Shown: one piece after another, positions 1-8,060 of the stretch | Layout of the letters: every line of letters starts with the position of its first letter | Numbering within the stretch: position 1 is the stretch's first letter | IMG/VR virus record: IMGVR_UViG_3300046003_003300 | Coordinates: 1 to 22,470 of that record | Reading direction: 5' to 3' (one strand) | DNA: 22,470 nucleotides | Source of the DNA: a virus | Position numbers and translations under genes: made by a program | Notes under the pieces: model-generated | What the model saw: the letters and a program-made list of their open reading frames with translations, nothing else | Told to the model about the DNA's origin: nothing | Database searches by the model: none

Positions 1-440
1 ATGGAAACGGGAACGAATCCGGTCAGATTAACAACTGGCGTCCCTGTTGCCGGTGCCGTTGGTTTCCATGCGTTCGGGTTGGTTGTCGTATGCCATGCGC
101 CAGGCGGAACTCGATCCGGCGTTTCAACGTCTGCTGTGCTGGTCCATGATGCTGTCGAGCTTGAAAGCGCCCAAACGTCTCCGTCACTTGCAATGCCATC
201 TGAACCGCTTCCAAATGACGGGCGATCAAAAAGAACACCGGCAAAATCCAGATTGCTGAAAGCCTCCGGCGTGCTTCCATCGCTGGTCAGCGTGCCTGTG
301 ACGGTGGCATAAACCACCTGAGATGTCGGTTGCTCCGGCTCATCCGGTGACAGTGGAGAATACGCCGCATTAACCGCCACTGGCGCGGCTGGCGACAATG
401 GCGAGTATGGGGGCAATGGTTGATCCGGAGCGGCTGGCAT
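1..440 (-). CDS. Pro-rich late protein, truncated at window edge
   Basis: An open frame of 146 codons starts at ATG 440 and runs off the left edge without a stop. It begins MPAAPDQPLPPYSPLSP and is Pro/Ala rich for about 40 residues, with the hexapeptide YSPLSP occurring twice. A Ser/Thr/Gly-rich, beta-like stretch with many Trp residues follows. The start lies 12 nt after the stop of the tail tube candidate, in the same orientation, so it belongs to the late tail operon. I do not recognise the family. Position alone suggests a tail-associated structural or assembly protein. No Shine-Dalgarno sequence is seen before the ATG (leader ends CCGCC). The competing plus-strand frame over 1-312 is judged a shadow, because every neighbour is on the minus strand. 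Confidence 0.7.
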   Translation of the reverse strand, partial: MPAAPDQPLPPYSPLSPAAPVAVNAAYSPLSPDEPEQPTSQVVYATVTGTLTSDGSTPEAFSNLDFAGVLFDRPSFGSGSDGIASDGDVWALSSSTASWTSTADVETPDRVPPGAWHTTTNPNAWKPTAPATGTPVVNLTGFVPVS

Positions 441-452
441 GGCGGATTACGG

Positions 453-1013
453 TTAGGAACCGGACGGGAAGTTGACGCTGTTAAGCGCGACGCCTTTGAT
501 TTCGGTAAAGCGTAGAACCGGCTCAACAATTTGCGCGTTGAACTCGGCGGTTTCCTCCAATCGGCATTCGCACCAACAATCAATCACAAAGCGGTCAGTC
601 CCGCCAAGTTGCCGCCCCTGGATGCGCAGCCATCCTTCAATTTTGCGGTCATTCTGGATGAACGGCGTTTGAGCGGTTCCGGTGGCAATGGCCGATGCTA
701 GGCCGAATTGCAAGCGGTGAACCAATTCGCCCATTTGAGCGGTTTTCAGGATCACCCAATCCTGGATCGTGATCATCTTGTTGATCTTGGTGTAACCTCC
801 AGACGCGAGCGGAACGGTGCGCTGAATGTCAACCGTTTCCTTGTCGAATTTGAAGTTGAGAACGTCGCCGATGGTGTAGGCGGTCCAGTTGGTTGTCGGG
901 TCGTTGTCAGGCTTGACCGTTTTCGAGACGGTCACTGAATCAACGGTGGTCCCCTCAGGGATGAAATAGGCGAATGCGCCAAGCATGATTTCGGTTAATG
1001 CGGGAACGGCCAT
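453..1013 (-). CDS. Probable major tail tube protein
   Basis: This 186-aa protein starts MAVPALTEIML and has the all-beta, low-Cys composition of tail tube subunits. It includes a long polar central stretch and the C-terminal element RFTEIKGVALNSVNFPSG, where tail tube proteins usually end on a beta strand. It follows gp36-like and gp37-like genes. In Mu that place leads to the sheath (L) and tube (M) genes. No sheath-sized gene lies between, which points to a non-contractile tail, although the downstream genes are outside the window. The leader is A-rich (AAAAAGAAAAAACACC before ATG) with no clear SD. The function rests on position and general character, not on a diagnostic motif. Another minor tail protein is possible. 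Confidence 0.55.
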   Translation of the reverse strand: MAVPALTEIMLGAFAYFIPEGTTVDSVTVSKTVKPDNDPTTNWTAYTIGDVLNFKFDKETVDIQRTVPLASGGYTKINKMITIQDWVILKTAQMGELVHRLQFGLASAIATGTAQTPFIQNDRKIEGWLRIQGRQLGGTDRFVIDCWCECRLEETAEFNAQIVEPVLRFTEIKGVALNSVNFPSGS

Positions 1014-1031
1014 GGTGTTTTTTCTTTTTGG

Positions 1032-1463
1032 TTAGAGTGTGATTGTGCAGGAAAGGTTTACGCGCAAGGCGAGCAATTCGGTGTCTTGAATCGGGTCGAT
1101 CCCTTTGACGGCAACGCGGGAATGGAAATGGCCACCGGTTTCTGGAATCCATCCATGAAGCGACTTGCAAACCGCTTCAATGATTTCATCGGCTGGCGTC
1201 TCGTTGCGGTGAATAACTGGCTTGAAAAACCCGGTTGCTGTGAAGTTGGTTAGAATGCGGACAAGCGAGTTGTTTTCGTCGGCATTCTGACCGCCGGTCC
1301 ATGTGATAACGATCACGCCTTGACCTGTCTGCTTGCCTATCGACTTGCGGAGTTCGCTCGCAATGTCGCGTTGCCGGTCAACCACGATCTCCACGCCATA
1401 AAGCGCAGCATCCGCTTGCAAGCGGGCGGCCATAGCGTCGGCAGTGTCGTAAAATGCGGACAT
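1032..1463 (-). CDS. Mu gp37-like tail terminator/completion protein (putative)
   Basis: A 143-aa protein with an N-terminal helix (MSAFYDTADAMAARLQAD), a basic segment and then alternating strands (QGVIVITW, LVRILTNFTATGFF) ending in VNLSCTITL. This size and fold pattern fit tail terminator proteins, which cap the tube and join it to the head. It sits directly after the gp36-like gene, whose TAA stop is separated from this ATG by only CC (TAACCATG), so the pair is probably co-translated. In Mu-like phages gp37 (DUF1834) takes this slot. The assignment is mainly positional; a head-tail joining protein is the main alternative. Confidence 0.5.
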   Translation of the reverse strand: MSAFYDTADAMAARLQADAALYGVEIVVDRQRDIASELRKSIGKQTGQGVIVITWTGGQNADENNSLVRILTNFTATGFFKPVIHRNETPADEIIEAVCKSLHGWIPETGGHFHSRVAVKGIDPIQDTELLALRVNLSCTITL

Positions 1464-1465
1464 GG

Positions 1466-1909
1466 TTAGAAGTCAAGCAAAGCGGCCCCGCCGTAAGACG
1501 GGTAGGATGTGGATGATTGAACGGCTTCTGGAATCGTGCCATCCGGTGATTCAATCGTGACCTCGCACGATGCGATTGATGTCAGGAACTCATGAGCCTT
1601 GCGCAATTCCTCACGCCTAACCTCAGTTGATCCCTCAGACAGTGGCAGCGATCCGACAAGCGCGTCACGGGCAATTGTGCAAGCGGCAAACAGGCATTCG
1701 CTAGGGATAGTCCCGGCACTTCCCATCTTGGCGAGGTTGGCGCGGCAGGATGCGACTTTGCCGCGAACCATTGCAGTCACCTGCGCGATGATCCCGGCGA
1801 TAGCGTCAACTCCTGATTCCGCCGGTTGCGCCGCGTCCACATAGGCGCAAAGCTCGTCATTCGACAAGCGCGCTTTTATGTGATCGGAAGTAATGGCAAG
1901 CCAGGACAT
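1466..1909 (-). CDS. Mu gp36-like (DUF1320-type) head-tail connector protein
   Basis: A 147-aa, mostly helical protein beginning MSWLAITSDHIKARLSNDEL. Proteins of the Mu gp36/DUF1320 group usually start with a short 'I...D...L.....L' helix and carry a middle region of Ala-rich helices, as here (GIIAQVTAMVRGKVASCRAN). The C-terminus is polar and Ser/Tyr rich (SSTSYPSYGG). It is the usual connector slot after the capsid genes and before the tail terminator. It is the first gene after the hairpin terminator at 1916-1957, with the ATG only 16 nt from the stem, so its expression depends on readthrough or a separate start. No SD is visible. Confidence 0.6.
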   Translation of the reverse strand: MSWLAITSDHIKARLSNDELCAYVDAAQPAESGVDAIAGIIAQVTAMVRGKVASCRANLAKMGSAGTIPSECLFAACTIARDALVGSLPLSEGSTEVRREELRKAHEFLTSIASCEVTIESPDGTIPEAVQSSTSYPSYGGAALLDF

Positions 1910-1915
1910 AAGTCA

Positions 1916-1957
1916 GAAAATGAAAGTCCCCGCCCGCTTTCGACGGCGAGCGGGGAC
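1916..1957 (-). terminator. Intrinsic terminator after the capsid/cement genes
   Basis: An inverted repeat pairs 1926-1937 with 1946-1957 (GTCCCCGC on one arm, GCGGGGAC on the other, one C-A mismatch, then three more pairs) around a short loop. Read on the minus strand, the stem is followed by TTTCATTTTC, a U-rich though interrupted tail. It lies between the cement gene (stop at 1984) and the gp36-like gene (start 1909). A partial terminator just after the capsid genes would lower tail gene expression relative to capsid. The tail is not a clean U-run, so efficiency is uncertain. Confidence 0.6.
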
Positions 1958-1983
1958 CGGACATGAACACGAACAACCAACAA

Positions 1984-2379
1984 TCAGAACAGCAGGGAAA
2001 CAGTGAACGACTGTGCTAAGCTCGCGCCTAGCGTGTCGCCTGTTTGGGCGATACGGATATACCGGCGAGTATTTGGAGGGATCGGGAACTCGACCGTCTT
2101 CGCGCCAAGAACAGAATCGGCGGCAGTGATGGTCGTTGAAACCTTCGGGTCAACCGCTGCAAATGAAGAGTTGTCAGCGGAATCGTGCAGCGTGTAGGTG
2201 CAGATTTTGCCAGTGGTGGCAACGTCGGCAGGGCTGACGATTTCAACCAGCAACCCTTCAATCAATCCGCCAGTGACCTGCTCAAGATCAAATGACGCGG
2301 AAACTGCGGATGTGGTATGAATTGGAGTCGAATCAATGAAATTAGCGTCCTTTTGGCGGCGGGAGTGTAGTTGGGCCAT
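1984..2379 (-). CDS. Probable capsid cement/decoration protein (Bbp16-like)
   Basis: A 131-aa beta-rich protein lying 34 nt downstream of the major capsid gene, where decoration or cement proteins are normally encoded. The sequence TLHDSADNSSFAAVDP followed by a 'PIPPNTRRYIRIAQTG' element recalls the Bbp16-type cement proteins of BPP-1-like phages, which have the same DSADNS-type and 'RRYIR' elements. That resemblance is from memory of the family. Such proteins bind the outside or edges of the shell and stabilise it after expansion. The leader ends CACTACC before ATG, with no SD. A hairpin terminator follows the gene. Confidence 0.6.
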   Translation of the reverse strand: MAQLHSRRQKDANFIDSTPIHTTSAVSASFDLEQVTGGLIEGLLVEIVSPADVATTGKICTYTLHDSADNSSFAAVDPKVSTTITAADSVLGAKTVEFPIPPNTRRYIRIAQTGDTLGASLAQSFTVSLLF

Positions 2380-2413
2380 GGTAGTGAGTCAGTTAGTTTT
2401 GAATCAGGGTGGA

Positions 2414-3361
2414 TTAGGCGGCTCCGAGAGTTTCGGTGTCAACGATGTTGTCAGTGACGATGATCGGGATTCCGCAAGCGTGAGTTGGAATCGGCGCTAC
2501 GGTTCCTTCCGCGCCTCCGGTTGCGCCCATCTTGCCGTTGCCTTGCAGCGTGACGGTGCGGGAGTCCTGAAGCTGTTGCAGCGACCGGCGAGACATGAAC
2601 CATGCGTCCGGCTTGTATCCGACTGGATACTTGTGGAATAGCGCGTTGAGCTTGGCGTCGGTGCAACCCTTGCCGCTATCTGCAGTGAGGTTGTAAAGGC
2701 GACCGATGGCGTATGGATGGACGCATTGCATACCGATCCATGCGGTGAGGTTGCTCACATAGGCGTCGTATTGCCCGCCGTTTGCATCGGTGATGGATTG
2801 TTCCTTGAACGGTGGCAGGCTGAGAACGGAACCGCCGCCGTAGATCATTTGAACGAATTGCGGCCCGAATTTCACGCCATAAACGCTCGATCCGGTGGTT
2901 GCGGTAGTGCCGCCCGCGTCAACCTTGATAGCGGCAGGACAGAGAGCGCGAAGGCCTGGGAAACCCTTTGAATCTTCGTCCACGCCATACCATACCTGTT
3001 TGCCGATTTCAATACCGGCAGACATGCCGACGCCGGATGCTTCGATGGCTTGGAGAGCGGCGGGGCCGTCTTCGTTTGCCATTGCAACCGCCTTGTCAAC
3101 GTTGATAGCACCACGGAAGATGAAGCATTCAACCGTCTTCACAGCGAATGAAGACTTGCTAGGCGCGATGCCTTCGTTTGCGTTGGTGAATCCAGTCGTC
3201 GGGATGCTGGTCCGGTCAACCGTTTTGTATGAGGTGCCTGTGACCGTGCGAGCGCCGATTGCGAGCAATTCGGGGGCTGCGGTAACGATGGATTCGATGA
3301 GTCCGACTTCTTTGGCGTGGCCGCGAAGTTTGGCGATGTCGAGGAGATTGAGATTAGCCAT
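2414..3361 (-). CDS. Major capsid protein
   Basis: A 315-aa protein directly downstream of the protease/scaffold gene and upstream of the cement candidate. Residues 1-40 form a helix-rich N-arm (MANLNLLDIAKLRGHAKEVG). Residues 60-72 hold NANEGIAPSKSSF, residues 134-137 FPGL, and the C-terminal part has a PDAWFMSRRSLQQLQ segment and a closing PIIVTDNI strand. This is the pattern of an HK97-fold capsid family found in many environmental phages. It does not resemble Mu gpT in sequence, although the neighbours are Mu-like. Length suits a shell subunit. The protein has no long N-terminal delta domain, consistent with a separate scaffold. The leader is CTCAATACC-ATG, without SD. Confidence 0.8.
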   Translation of the reverse strand: MANLNLLDIAKLRGHAKEVGLIESIVTAAPELLAIGARTVTGTSYKTVDRTSIPTTGFTNANEGIAPSKSSFAVKTVECFIFRGAINVDKAVAMANEDGPAALQAIEASGVGMSAGIEIGKQVWYGVDEDSKGFPGLRALCPAAIKVDAGGTTATTGSSVYGVKFGPQFVQMIYGGGSVLSLPPFKEQSITDANGGQYDAYVSNLTAWIGMQCVHPYAIGRLYNLTADSGKGCTDAKLNALFHKYPVGYKPDAWFMSRRSLQQLQDSRTVTLQGNGKMGATGGAEGTVAPIPTHACGIPIIVTDNIVDTETLGAA

Positions 3362-3398
3362 GGTATTGAGTGGTTAGGCGATGTGAGTGGTGGGTGGA

Positions 3399-3869
3399 TT
3401 ATTTGGCGGCTGCGAGTTCTTCTGCGAGCGCGGCTTCCAAAAGTGCGATTCCTGTCTTGCCTTCGTATTTGTCGGCGGTTTTTGCAGTGACCGTTCCGGA
3501 TGTGACAAACGGCTTGTCAAGTCCGACATGCTGCTTTGGCATTCCTGCGAGGATTTCTTCAGCGAACGTGTCTCCAGCTTCGATCTTGGTGCGGAACTTG
3601 TCCTGTGTCGCTTCGTCCTTCGGCGCAAGACGCCCATCGGCAACCGCAGCTTTAACGAGAGTTTCGGCGCGATCCTTGGCGGCTGCGGCGCACTTGGCTT
3701 CTGCGGCGTCTTTACCTTTCTTCAGGTCGGCCAGTTCCGCTTCCAGTTCGGTAATCCGTTTCGCCTTGTCGTTCATCTCGCCATCCATGGCGGTGAGTTT
3801 GGCGAGTGCCGATTGTTCGGCGGTTTCGTGTGCCGGGTCGATCCCGAGTTTGGCAAGCAGTAGTTTCAT
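3399..3869 (-). CDS. Possible nested in-frame scaffold (Z-like internal start)
   Basis: Inside the protease gene, in frame, an ATG at 3869 (Met173) begins MKLLLAKLGIDP and would yield a 156-aa protein made only of the coiled-coil and Ala-rich scaffold half. The preceding stretch is A-rich (ACCAAACAAAAAGCCGATC before ATG), similar to the leader of the tail tube gene. In phage Mu, gene Z encodes the scaffold from an internal start within gene I, and the domain boundary here is at the same kind of place. The internal start is an inference; the scaffold may come only from the full-length protein. Confidence 0.4.
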   Translation of the reverse strand: MKLLLAKLGIDPAHETAEQSALAKLTAMDGEMNDKAKRITELEAELADLKKGKDAAEAKCAAAAKDRAETLVKAAVADGRLAPKDEATQDKFRTKIEAGDTFAEEILAGMPKQHVGLDKPFVTSGTVTAKTADKYEGKTGIALLEAALAEELAAAK

Positions 3870-4385
3870 GATCGGCTTTTTGTTTGGTGAGATTTCAACC
3901 GCATCACTTGCGGCGATACGCGGAATTTCGCGAAATGCAGGCTCATTGACAAGCGCCCCGAGTGGCCCCCGGTTTGGGAGTCCTGCGGGAATGCCGGATT
4001 CGTCAATCAGGAACGTGGGAGAGAAATAACTGAAGTCCTTTCCTTCGATGGCCTCTTTGCCCGCTCCGGTCCATTCTAGCGCGCACATGACGCCTTGCCC
4101 TGGTTCGTAGCGGAACCCGGTTGGAAGCGCGCTAGCCTTGCCTCCCTTATGCTCGAAATCAAACCATGCTCGCACGTTTGATTGCTTGCGCTGGTCGAGA
4201 GCGGTTTGAAGCGTGGCGGCGATGTCGCTGCCTTTGGCTGCTTCCACGTTGACCGTGATCGTTTGAGCCTTGCCGTCAACGTATGGCGTGATCGTATGAC
4301 TACCTTCAGGCAGGTAAACAATCTCATTCGGCAATCCTCCATCGGGAAGGATGCTGGCGAATGCGGTGACTAAGCGGTGGTTCAC
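3399..4385 (-). CDS. Mu I/Z-like prohead protease with C-terminal scaffold
   Basis: A 328-aa protein in the Mu protein I slot. Residues 1-165 are the protease-like part, with WFDFEHKGG around 74-82, an EWT element at 104-106 and FSPTF at 121-125, as in Mu-type serine proteases that cleave the scaffold during head maturation. Residues 173-328 are a charged coiled coil (about 200-245, ELEAELADLKKGKDAAEAK) and an Ala-rich tail ending EALLAAALAEELAAAK-like, typical of a scaffold. I chose GTG 4385 because no ATG exists between the upstream stop at 4449 and this codon in frame. The frame is open back to that stop, so the N-terminus is not certain. The major capsid gene follows after 37 nt. Confidence 0.8.
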   Translation of the reverse strand: MNHRLVTAFASILPDGGLPNEIVYLPEGSHTITPYVDGKAQTITVNVEAAKGSDIAATLQTALDQRKQSNVRAWFDFEHKGGKASALPTGFRYEPGQGVMCALEWTGAGKEAIEGKDFSYFSPTFLIDESGIPAGLPNRGPLGALVNEPAFREIPRIAASDAVEISPNKKPIMKLLLAKLGIDPAHETAEQSALAKLTAMDGEMNDKAKRITELEAELADLKKGKDAAEAKCAAAAKDRAETLVKAAVADGRLAPKDEATQDKFRTKIEAGDTFAEEILAGMPKQHVGLDKPFVTSGTVTAKTADKYEGKTGIALLEAALAEELAAAK

Positions 4386-4448
4386 GCCGTCATAAAACCC
4401 CGGCGGATAGGCTTTGACAACCGGGACGAATGGCCCCCGGTTTTGCGA

Positions 4449-5102
4449 TCACTCAAACGAGTCCACAAACTCCTTGATTGCCGCCACTGCTGCCGCTGAA
4501 ATAACTGCGTCGCTTGGCAAAATGCCCTTGTCTGGTTTGTGCCTGGTGATGGTTCGCAAGGTGTAGAGCAAAGCCCCGCCAACTTTCGGCAGGATGATCG
4601 TTTTGCCCTTGTTTGGGCCGTGTTTTGCTTTGATTTTGACTCCTTCTACGAGGTAGCCGACCGTCTCACGGCCTCGGGCTGCGAAGATGAACGCCAACGT
4701 GCCGGAGTCCTGCGGACCTACCCGCCGCCCGTCCTTGACTCTGACCTTGCTGCTAGGAATGGCAAGCGCCCGCGTTGCTTTGCCTGTGTGACTCGATAGC
4801 GACTTTCCGGGCGTTACGTTGCCGCCGTGGTAGCGCAAGCTGATTCCACGCTCTGTGAGCGTAACCGTGGCGCTTGTGGCGGTTGCGTCCGCTTCGGTAG
4901 ATTCAATTACTCGCTCCCAGAAACGGAGTCCGTCATGGTCGCGCGGAAGGTATTTTGACCGCAAGTGGTCATCGGTAACGTCAGAAACCCGCTTGGCTAT
5001 GTCGCCGTTCATTCCGATCCTGTCTTGCACGGCCATCGTGATAGCTCTCAGGCTGGCGTTAGCCGCTGCCGCGTCAATCTTTACTGTCAGGCTTAGACTC
5101 AT
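4449..5102 (-). CDS. Mu G-like virion morphogenesis protein
   Basis: A 217-aa protein in the slot of Mu protein G (virion/tail morphogenesis family), between the F-like minor head protein and the protease. It is basic and mixed alpha/beta. It starts MSLSLTVKIDAAAANASLRA and contains the segment KYLPRDHDGLRFW followed by the strand pair SATVTLTERGISLRYHGG and a basic GPNKGKTIILPK stretch. Such proteins act at the head-tail joining step. The ATG overlaps the upstream TGA by 4 nt (ATGA), which fixes the start and indicates translational coupling. A 63-nt gap follows before the protease GTG. Confidence 0.65.
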   Translation of the reverse strand: MSLSLTVKIDAAAANASLRAITMAVQDRIGMNGDIAKRVSDVTDDHLRSKYLPRDHDGLRFWERVIESTEADATATSATVTLTERGISLRYHGGNVTPGKSLSSHTGKATRALAIPSSKVRVKDGRRVGPQDSGTLAFIFAARGRETVGYLVEGVKIKAKHGPNKGKTIILPKVGGALLYTLRTITRHKPDKGILPSDAVISAAAVAAIKEFVDSFE

Positions 5103-6415
5103 TCGGTCAATTCCTCCAACATGATATTGATCGTCCGCTTGCCCTTGTCTGACGAGAAAAGCGCAACCTTGAACTCTGACCCGCCAACGTAAACGAACCC
5201 CGGCTTGCCAGGTCTAAGCGCGCCAACGTCAACCGCCTTCGACCCGTTCCGAACCGCAACAAGGACTTTCCACCCGTCGCCTGTCAGGCCAATCGCCTTG
5301 TTCGCGGCGGTGATTGAATCGGCGAAATCCCACCCGGCAACATCGGGCGGGATGGTGAATCTCTTGGCGTAAAGCCCGCGAATGAATCCAGCGGCGTCAC
5401 TCGCTGCGAGCTTGAAAGCGCGGAAGATTTGCGCCGGCAATGATTCGGTTTCGATTCGGTCGAATAGTCGCCGCAAAGTAACCCGGTCGGCAATCTTCTC
5501 CTTGGCTCTTCCAGCCTTCCACTTTGCCAGCGCGTCCTTTTGGGTCAGGATGTCAAATTCAGGCGGTGCCGGTCGTTTCCATAGCGCGTCGAGTTCCTTC
5601 GCCGGGTATTTCTTCGTCCCGTCTGGATCGGTAAAAATCAACTTGTCGCCGTCCCATTTGACCATACGGCCCATGGTTTTGTCGATTTGCTCGCGCAAGT
5701 CCTGATCCTTGATTGCTGGCGTGACTTCTAGCCCATCGTTCATCGACCGAAAGAGCGGTTTTTGCATCGCGTCATTGTTCGGGTCAAGCTGGAATCCTAG
5801 CTCTTTCGCCCGTGTCCGACTTACCCCTTTGACGCTCATTCCGCTGCCCCAATCAAACGGCGGCCAAGGTTGACCAAATCGGGAAAGCGCAACCCATATC
5901 GGGTGATTCAACAATGCGATCTTGAGAGTAGGATGAACGCCTGGCGTTCCAGCGGTCTCCTTCTTTGCTTCATTCCATCGGGTTTCCCAATCACGCGGAA
6001 CCATGCGATTTCCTAGGCGATAGAACTCTTGCGCTGGCGTTGTCCGAATCCCGGTTTGACTCCTTACCCATTTGGCATGACCGCGCGCCATGCGTAGGTT
6101 TGTCGTCAAAACCACGTTGATTCGGTCGAGACTGGAAAGGTCTTGTAATCCGCCTTCTTTGCCTTGTGGCGGCTGGTATCCCTTTTCGCCAAGCCACATT
6201 CCGATTTCTTTCCGAACGGTTGCTTGGTCCCGTTCATTTCTCGCCACTTGCTCGGCACCATCACGAAACCGCTGCAAAATCTCAGCCTCAGTCACCCGCG
6301 CCATGAAGAACGCCCGCTGTCGGATCTCCGATGGAATGGTTTCCCACTCCGCGCTTGTCAATTCGGCGGGTAGATTCTCGCGCTTGGCAAACGATTTGAA
6401 AGCGTCATTTGTCAT
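5099..6415 (-). CDS. Mu gp30/F-like minor head (head morphogenesis) protein
   Basis: This protein has 438 aa from the start chosen here. I chose ATG 6415 (MTNDAFKSFAKR) over the longer ATG at 6454, because 6415 overlaps the portal stop by 11 nt (ATGACAAATGA) while the longer start lies deep inside the portal gene. The F-like core lies at about residues 100-210. It has TTNLRMARGHAKWVR at 104-118, the helix seen in Mu F and SPP1 gp7 relatives, and PWPPFDWGSGM at 183-193, corresponding to the 'PP.G.GCRC' element but without its cysteines. Residues 210-438 are an extra region (charged linker, then a compact alpha/beta C-terminus) whose function I cannot assign. The protein is expected at the portal vertex or inside the head. 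Confidence 0.8.
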   Translation of the reverse strand: MTNDAFKSFAKRENLPAELTSAEWETIPSEIRQRAFFMARVTEAEILQRFRDGAEQVARNERDQATVRKEIGMWLGEKGYQPPQGKEGGLQDLSSLDRINVVLTTNLRMARGHAKWVRSQTGIRTTPAQEFYRLGNRMVPRDWETRWNEAKKETAGTPGVHPTLKIALLNHPIWVALSRFGQPWPPFDWGSGMSVKGVSRTRAKELGFQLDPNNDAMQKPLFRSMNDGLEVTPAIKDQDLREQIDKTMGRMVKWDGDKLIFTDPDGTKKYPAKELDALWKRPAPPEFDILTQKDALAKWKAGRAKEKIADRVTLRRLFDRIETESLPAQIFRAFKLAASDAAGFIRGLYAKRFTIPPDVAGWDFADSITAANKAIGLTGDGWKVLVAVRNGSKAVDVGALRPGKPGFVYVGGSEFKVALFSSDKGKRTINIMLEELTE

Positions 6416-8051
6416 TGGTCGGTTCTTTCGCCCCGCTAACCCATGCCGCTCCAAGGAGCGCCGCCAATGAGTCTTCGTCGATTAGCTTGCCCTCTTTCAC
6501 GGCTTTCTCAAGGTCTTTCATCCGCTCGCTTAGTGAGTCAAGCGCGGCAGCATCGGCGGCTTTGACGGGCTTCTTGCGCGCTCGCTTTGCCTTGACTGGC
6601 TTTGCGGGTGGTTCCGGTTCTTCGTCATCTCCCGGTTCGGTTTCAAGTTCTGGTTCCGTGCCGGTTTGCGGCGTGGCGATTTCATCCTGTTCTTCAGACT
6701 CCTCCACAAGCAATTCATCCCCTGCCGCCGGTTGCGGTATCCCGTGCCGCTCGTAAAACCAAGCGGACGCGACAGGCACGACGCCGGAGGTGATGCCAAG
6801 CGCAACATCGCGCTCAGCCATCGCTTTCTCATCCTTCGATTCTTCCGACCTTGCCCACATCTCAGGCAGGTCTGACCGCTCGCCGTAGTTGACCGCCACG
6901 ATGGCTGGAATGAGTTGATGCGTGAGAATCCCACCAACGAAGTCAGCGACGCCGGAAACGACCGCGTTAAGCGTGTTTTCGTGAACCTCGCCAAGCGCGC
7001 GGCTGCCGGTGCCATCGGTTCCACTGGTCAGCGTTTGGCCTAAAATGAATTGCTCGCATTGACGGTCGGCCAGGTCTAGCAAAGCGGCTTGCGGGATAGC
7101 GTCGCCGCCTTTTGCCGCGTCCATGACGTTGACCTTGGTTCCGGAGTTGGTAATGACGTATCCCGCTGATCCGATGTCTGCCATCGCAGCCTGAACGGCG
7201 GAAACGTCGGAAGCGTCGGCAACCTCAACGTGGCGCCATGGCACGCCGTAAAGCTGAGTAAACGACATGAACCATTTCAGCCCATAGACCGCCGCCAACC
7301 AATACCCTACCAGCGCACGCAACGGTGCGGCAACGGATGGATGCCCGTCATGGCCCGAATGAACGCCAATCAGGAAACGATTCGGTGCAAAGTCTTCATA
7401 AACCCGCGCTCCCATTGCACCGCTAGGATCAAACATGAGGCGGTCTTCTGCGTCATCTTTCGGGTCGTAATACGGGTAGCCATAATACCGCGCCGGAACC
7501 GCCTTGGTGCATCGTGGTTTCCATGTCCCGTCTGCGGATTTATCCCATCGGATTTCTGCGACCCGATGCCCGTAGTAATACCCGCGCACTAGCCCGGAAA
7601 TGGTAGATTCTAGACCATCCTCCATGCGTTCGGGGCGTGGTTTCATCCCCCAAACGATTGCTTCAATCTCCCGCGCCATGCGCTCCGCTGACTTCTTCGG
7701 ATTGTCGCCGCGTGGTGCGTATGGAATGACTTTCCACGGCGCTGTCACTACCATCCGCGAAACCTCGTCAATCGACTTTTGCAGCTTCGGCCAGGTGTCA
7801 ATCATGGCCGTGAAAAGGAGGCTTTGCTGGTGCAAGTCGCCATTAAGCGCAGCTGCGAGCGTCGCCTTTACGTCTGTTGGCTTTTGCTCCCGCTCGAAAA
7901 TATCCCACATGCGATCCCGCGCCGCTGGCACGTTGATGGAATTGGCCCAATCGTTGCGCTGCCTGCGGTTTTCAGCGGACGCGGCAGCGACAATGTCACG
8001 GCGTGGCGGCAAAGCAGCGCCAACGGGTCGGAATTGTGGGGAAATGTTCAT
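6405..8051 (-). CDS. Mu gp29-like portal protein (DUF935)
   Basis: A 548-aa portal protein that would form the dodecameric vertex ring through which DNA enters. The diagnostic element of the Mu gp29/DUF935 group, FILGQTLTSGTDG followed by TGSRALGEVH, is at 335-357. The core also has YGHRVAEIRW (160-169) and the LYGVPWRH segment (268-274). After residue 445 the sequence leaves the conserved core: an acidic, Pro/Glu-rich stretch (about 448-480), a Lys/Arg-rich patch (about 484-497) and a final helical segment. Length fits the family. ATG 8051 follows the upstream gene's stop by 9 nt; the leader is CTAATCAAGAACC. Confidence 0.92.
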   Translation of the reverse strand: MNISPQFRPVGAALPPRRDIVAAASAENRRQRNDWANSINVPAARDRMWDIFEREQKPTDVKATLAAALNGDLHQQSLLFTAMIDTWPKLQKSIDEVSRMVVTAPWKVIPYAPRGDNPKKSAERMAREIEAIVWGMKPRPERMEDGLESTISGLVRGYYYGHRVAEIRWDKSADGTWKPRCTKAVPARYYGYPYYDPKDDAEDRLMFDPSGAMGARVYEDFAPNRFLIGVHSGHDGHPSVAAPLRALVGYWLAAVYGLKWFMSFTQLYGVPWRHVEVADASDVSAVQAAMADIGSAGYVITNSGTKVNVMDAAKGGDAIPQAALLDLADRQCEQFILGQTLTSGTDGTGSRALGEVHENTLNAVVSGVADFVGGILTHQLIPAIVAVNYGERSDLPEMWARSEESKDEKAMAERDVALGITSGVVPVASAWFYERHGIPQPAAGDELLVEESEEQDEIATPQTGTEPELETEPGDDEEPEPPAKPVKAKRARKKPVKAADAAALDSLSERMKDLEKAVKEGKLIDEDSLAALLGAAWVSGAKEPTNDK

Positions 8052-8060
8052 GGTTCTTGA

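Noticed and set aside
1-312. Plus-strand frame at the left edge
   Set aside because: It opposes all neighbours and overlaps a better minus-strand frame that is spaced correctly after the tail tube gene.
4382-4582. 66-aa minus-strand frame between the G-like gene and the protease
   Set aside because: It lies mostly inside the G-like gene in another frame and has no motif or coding character, although its stop touches the protease GTG.
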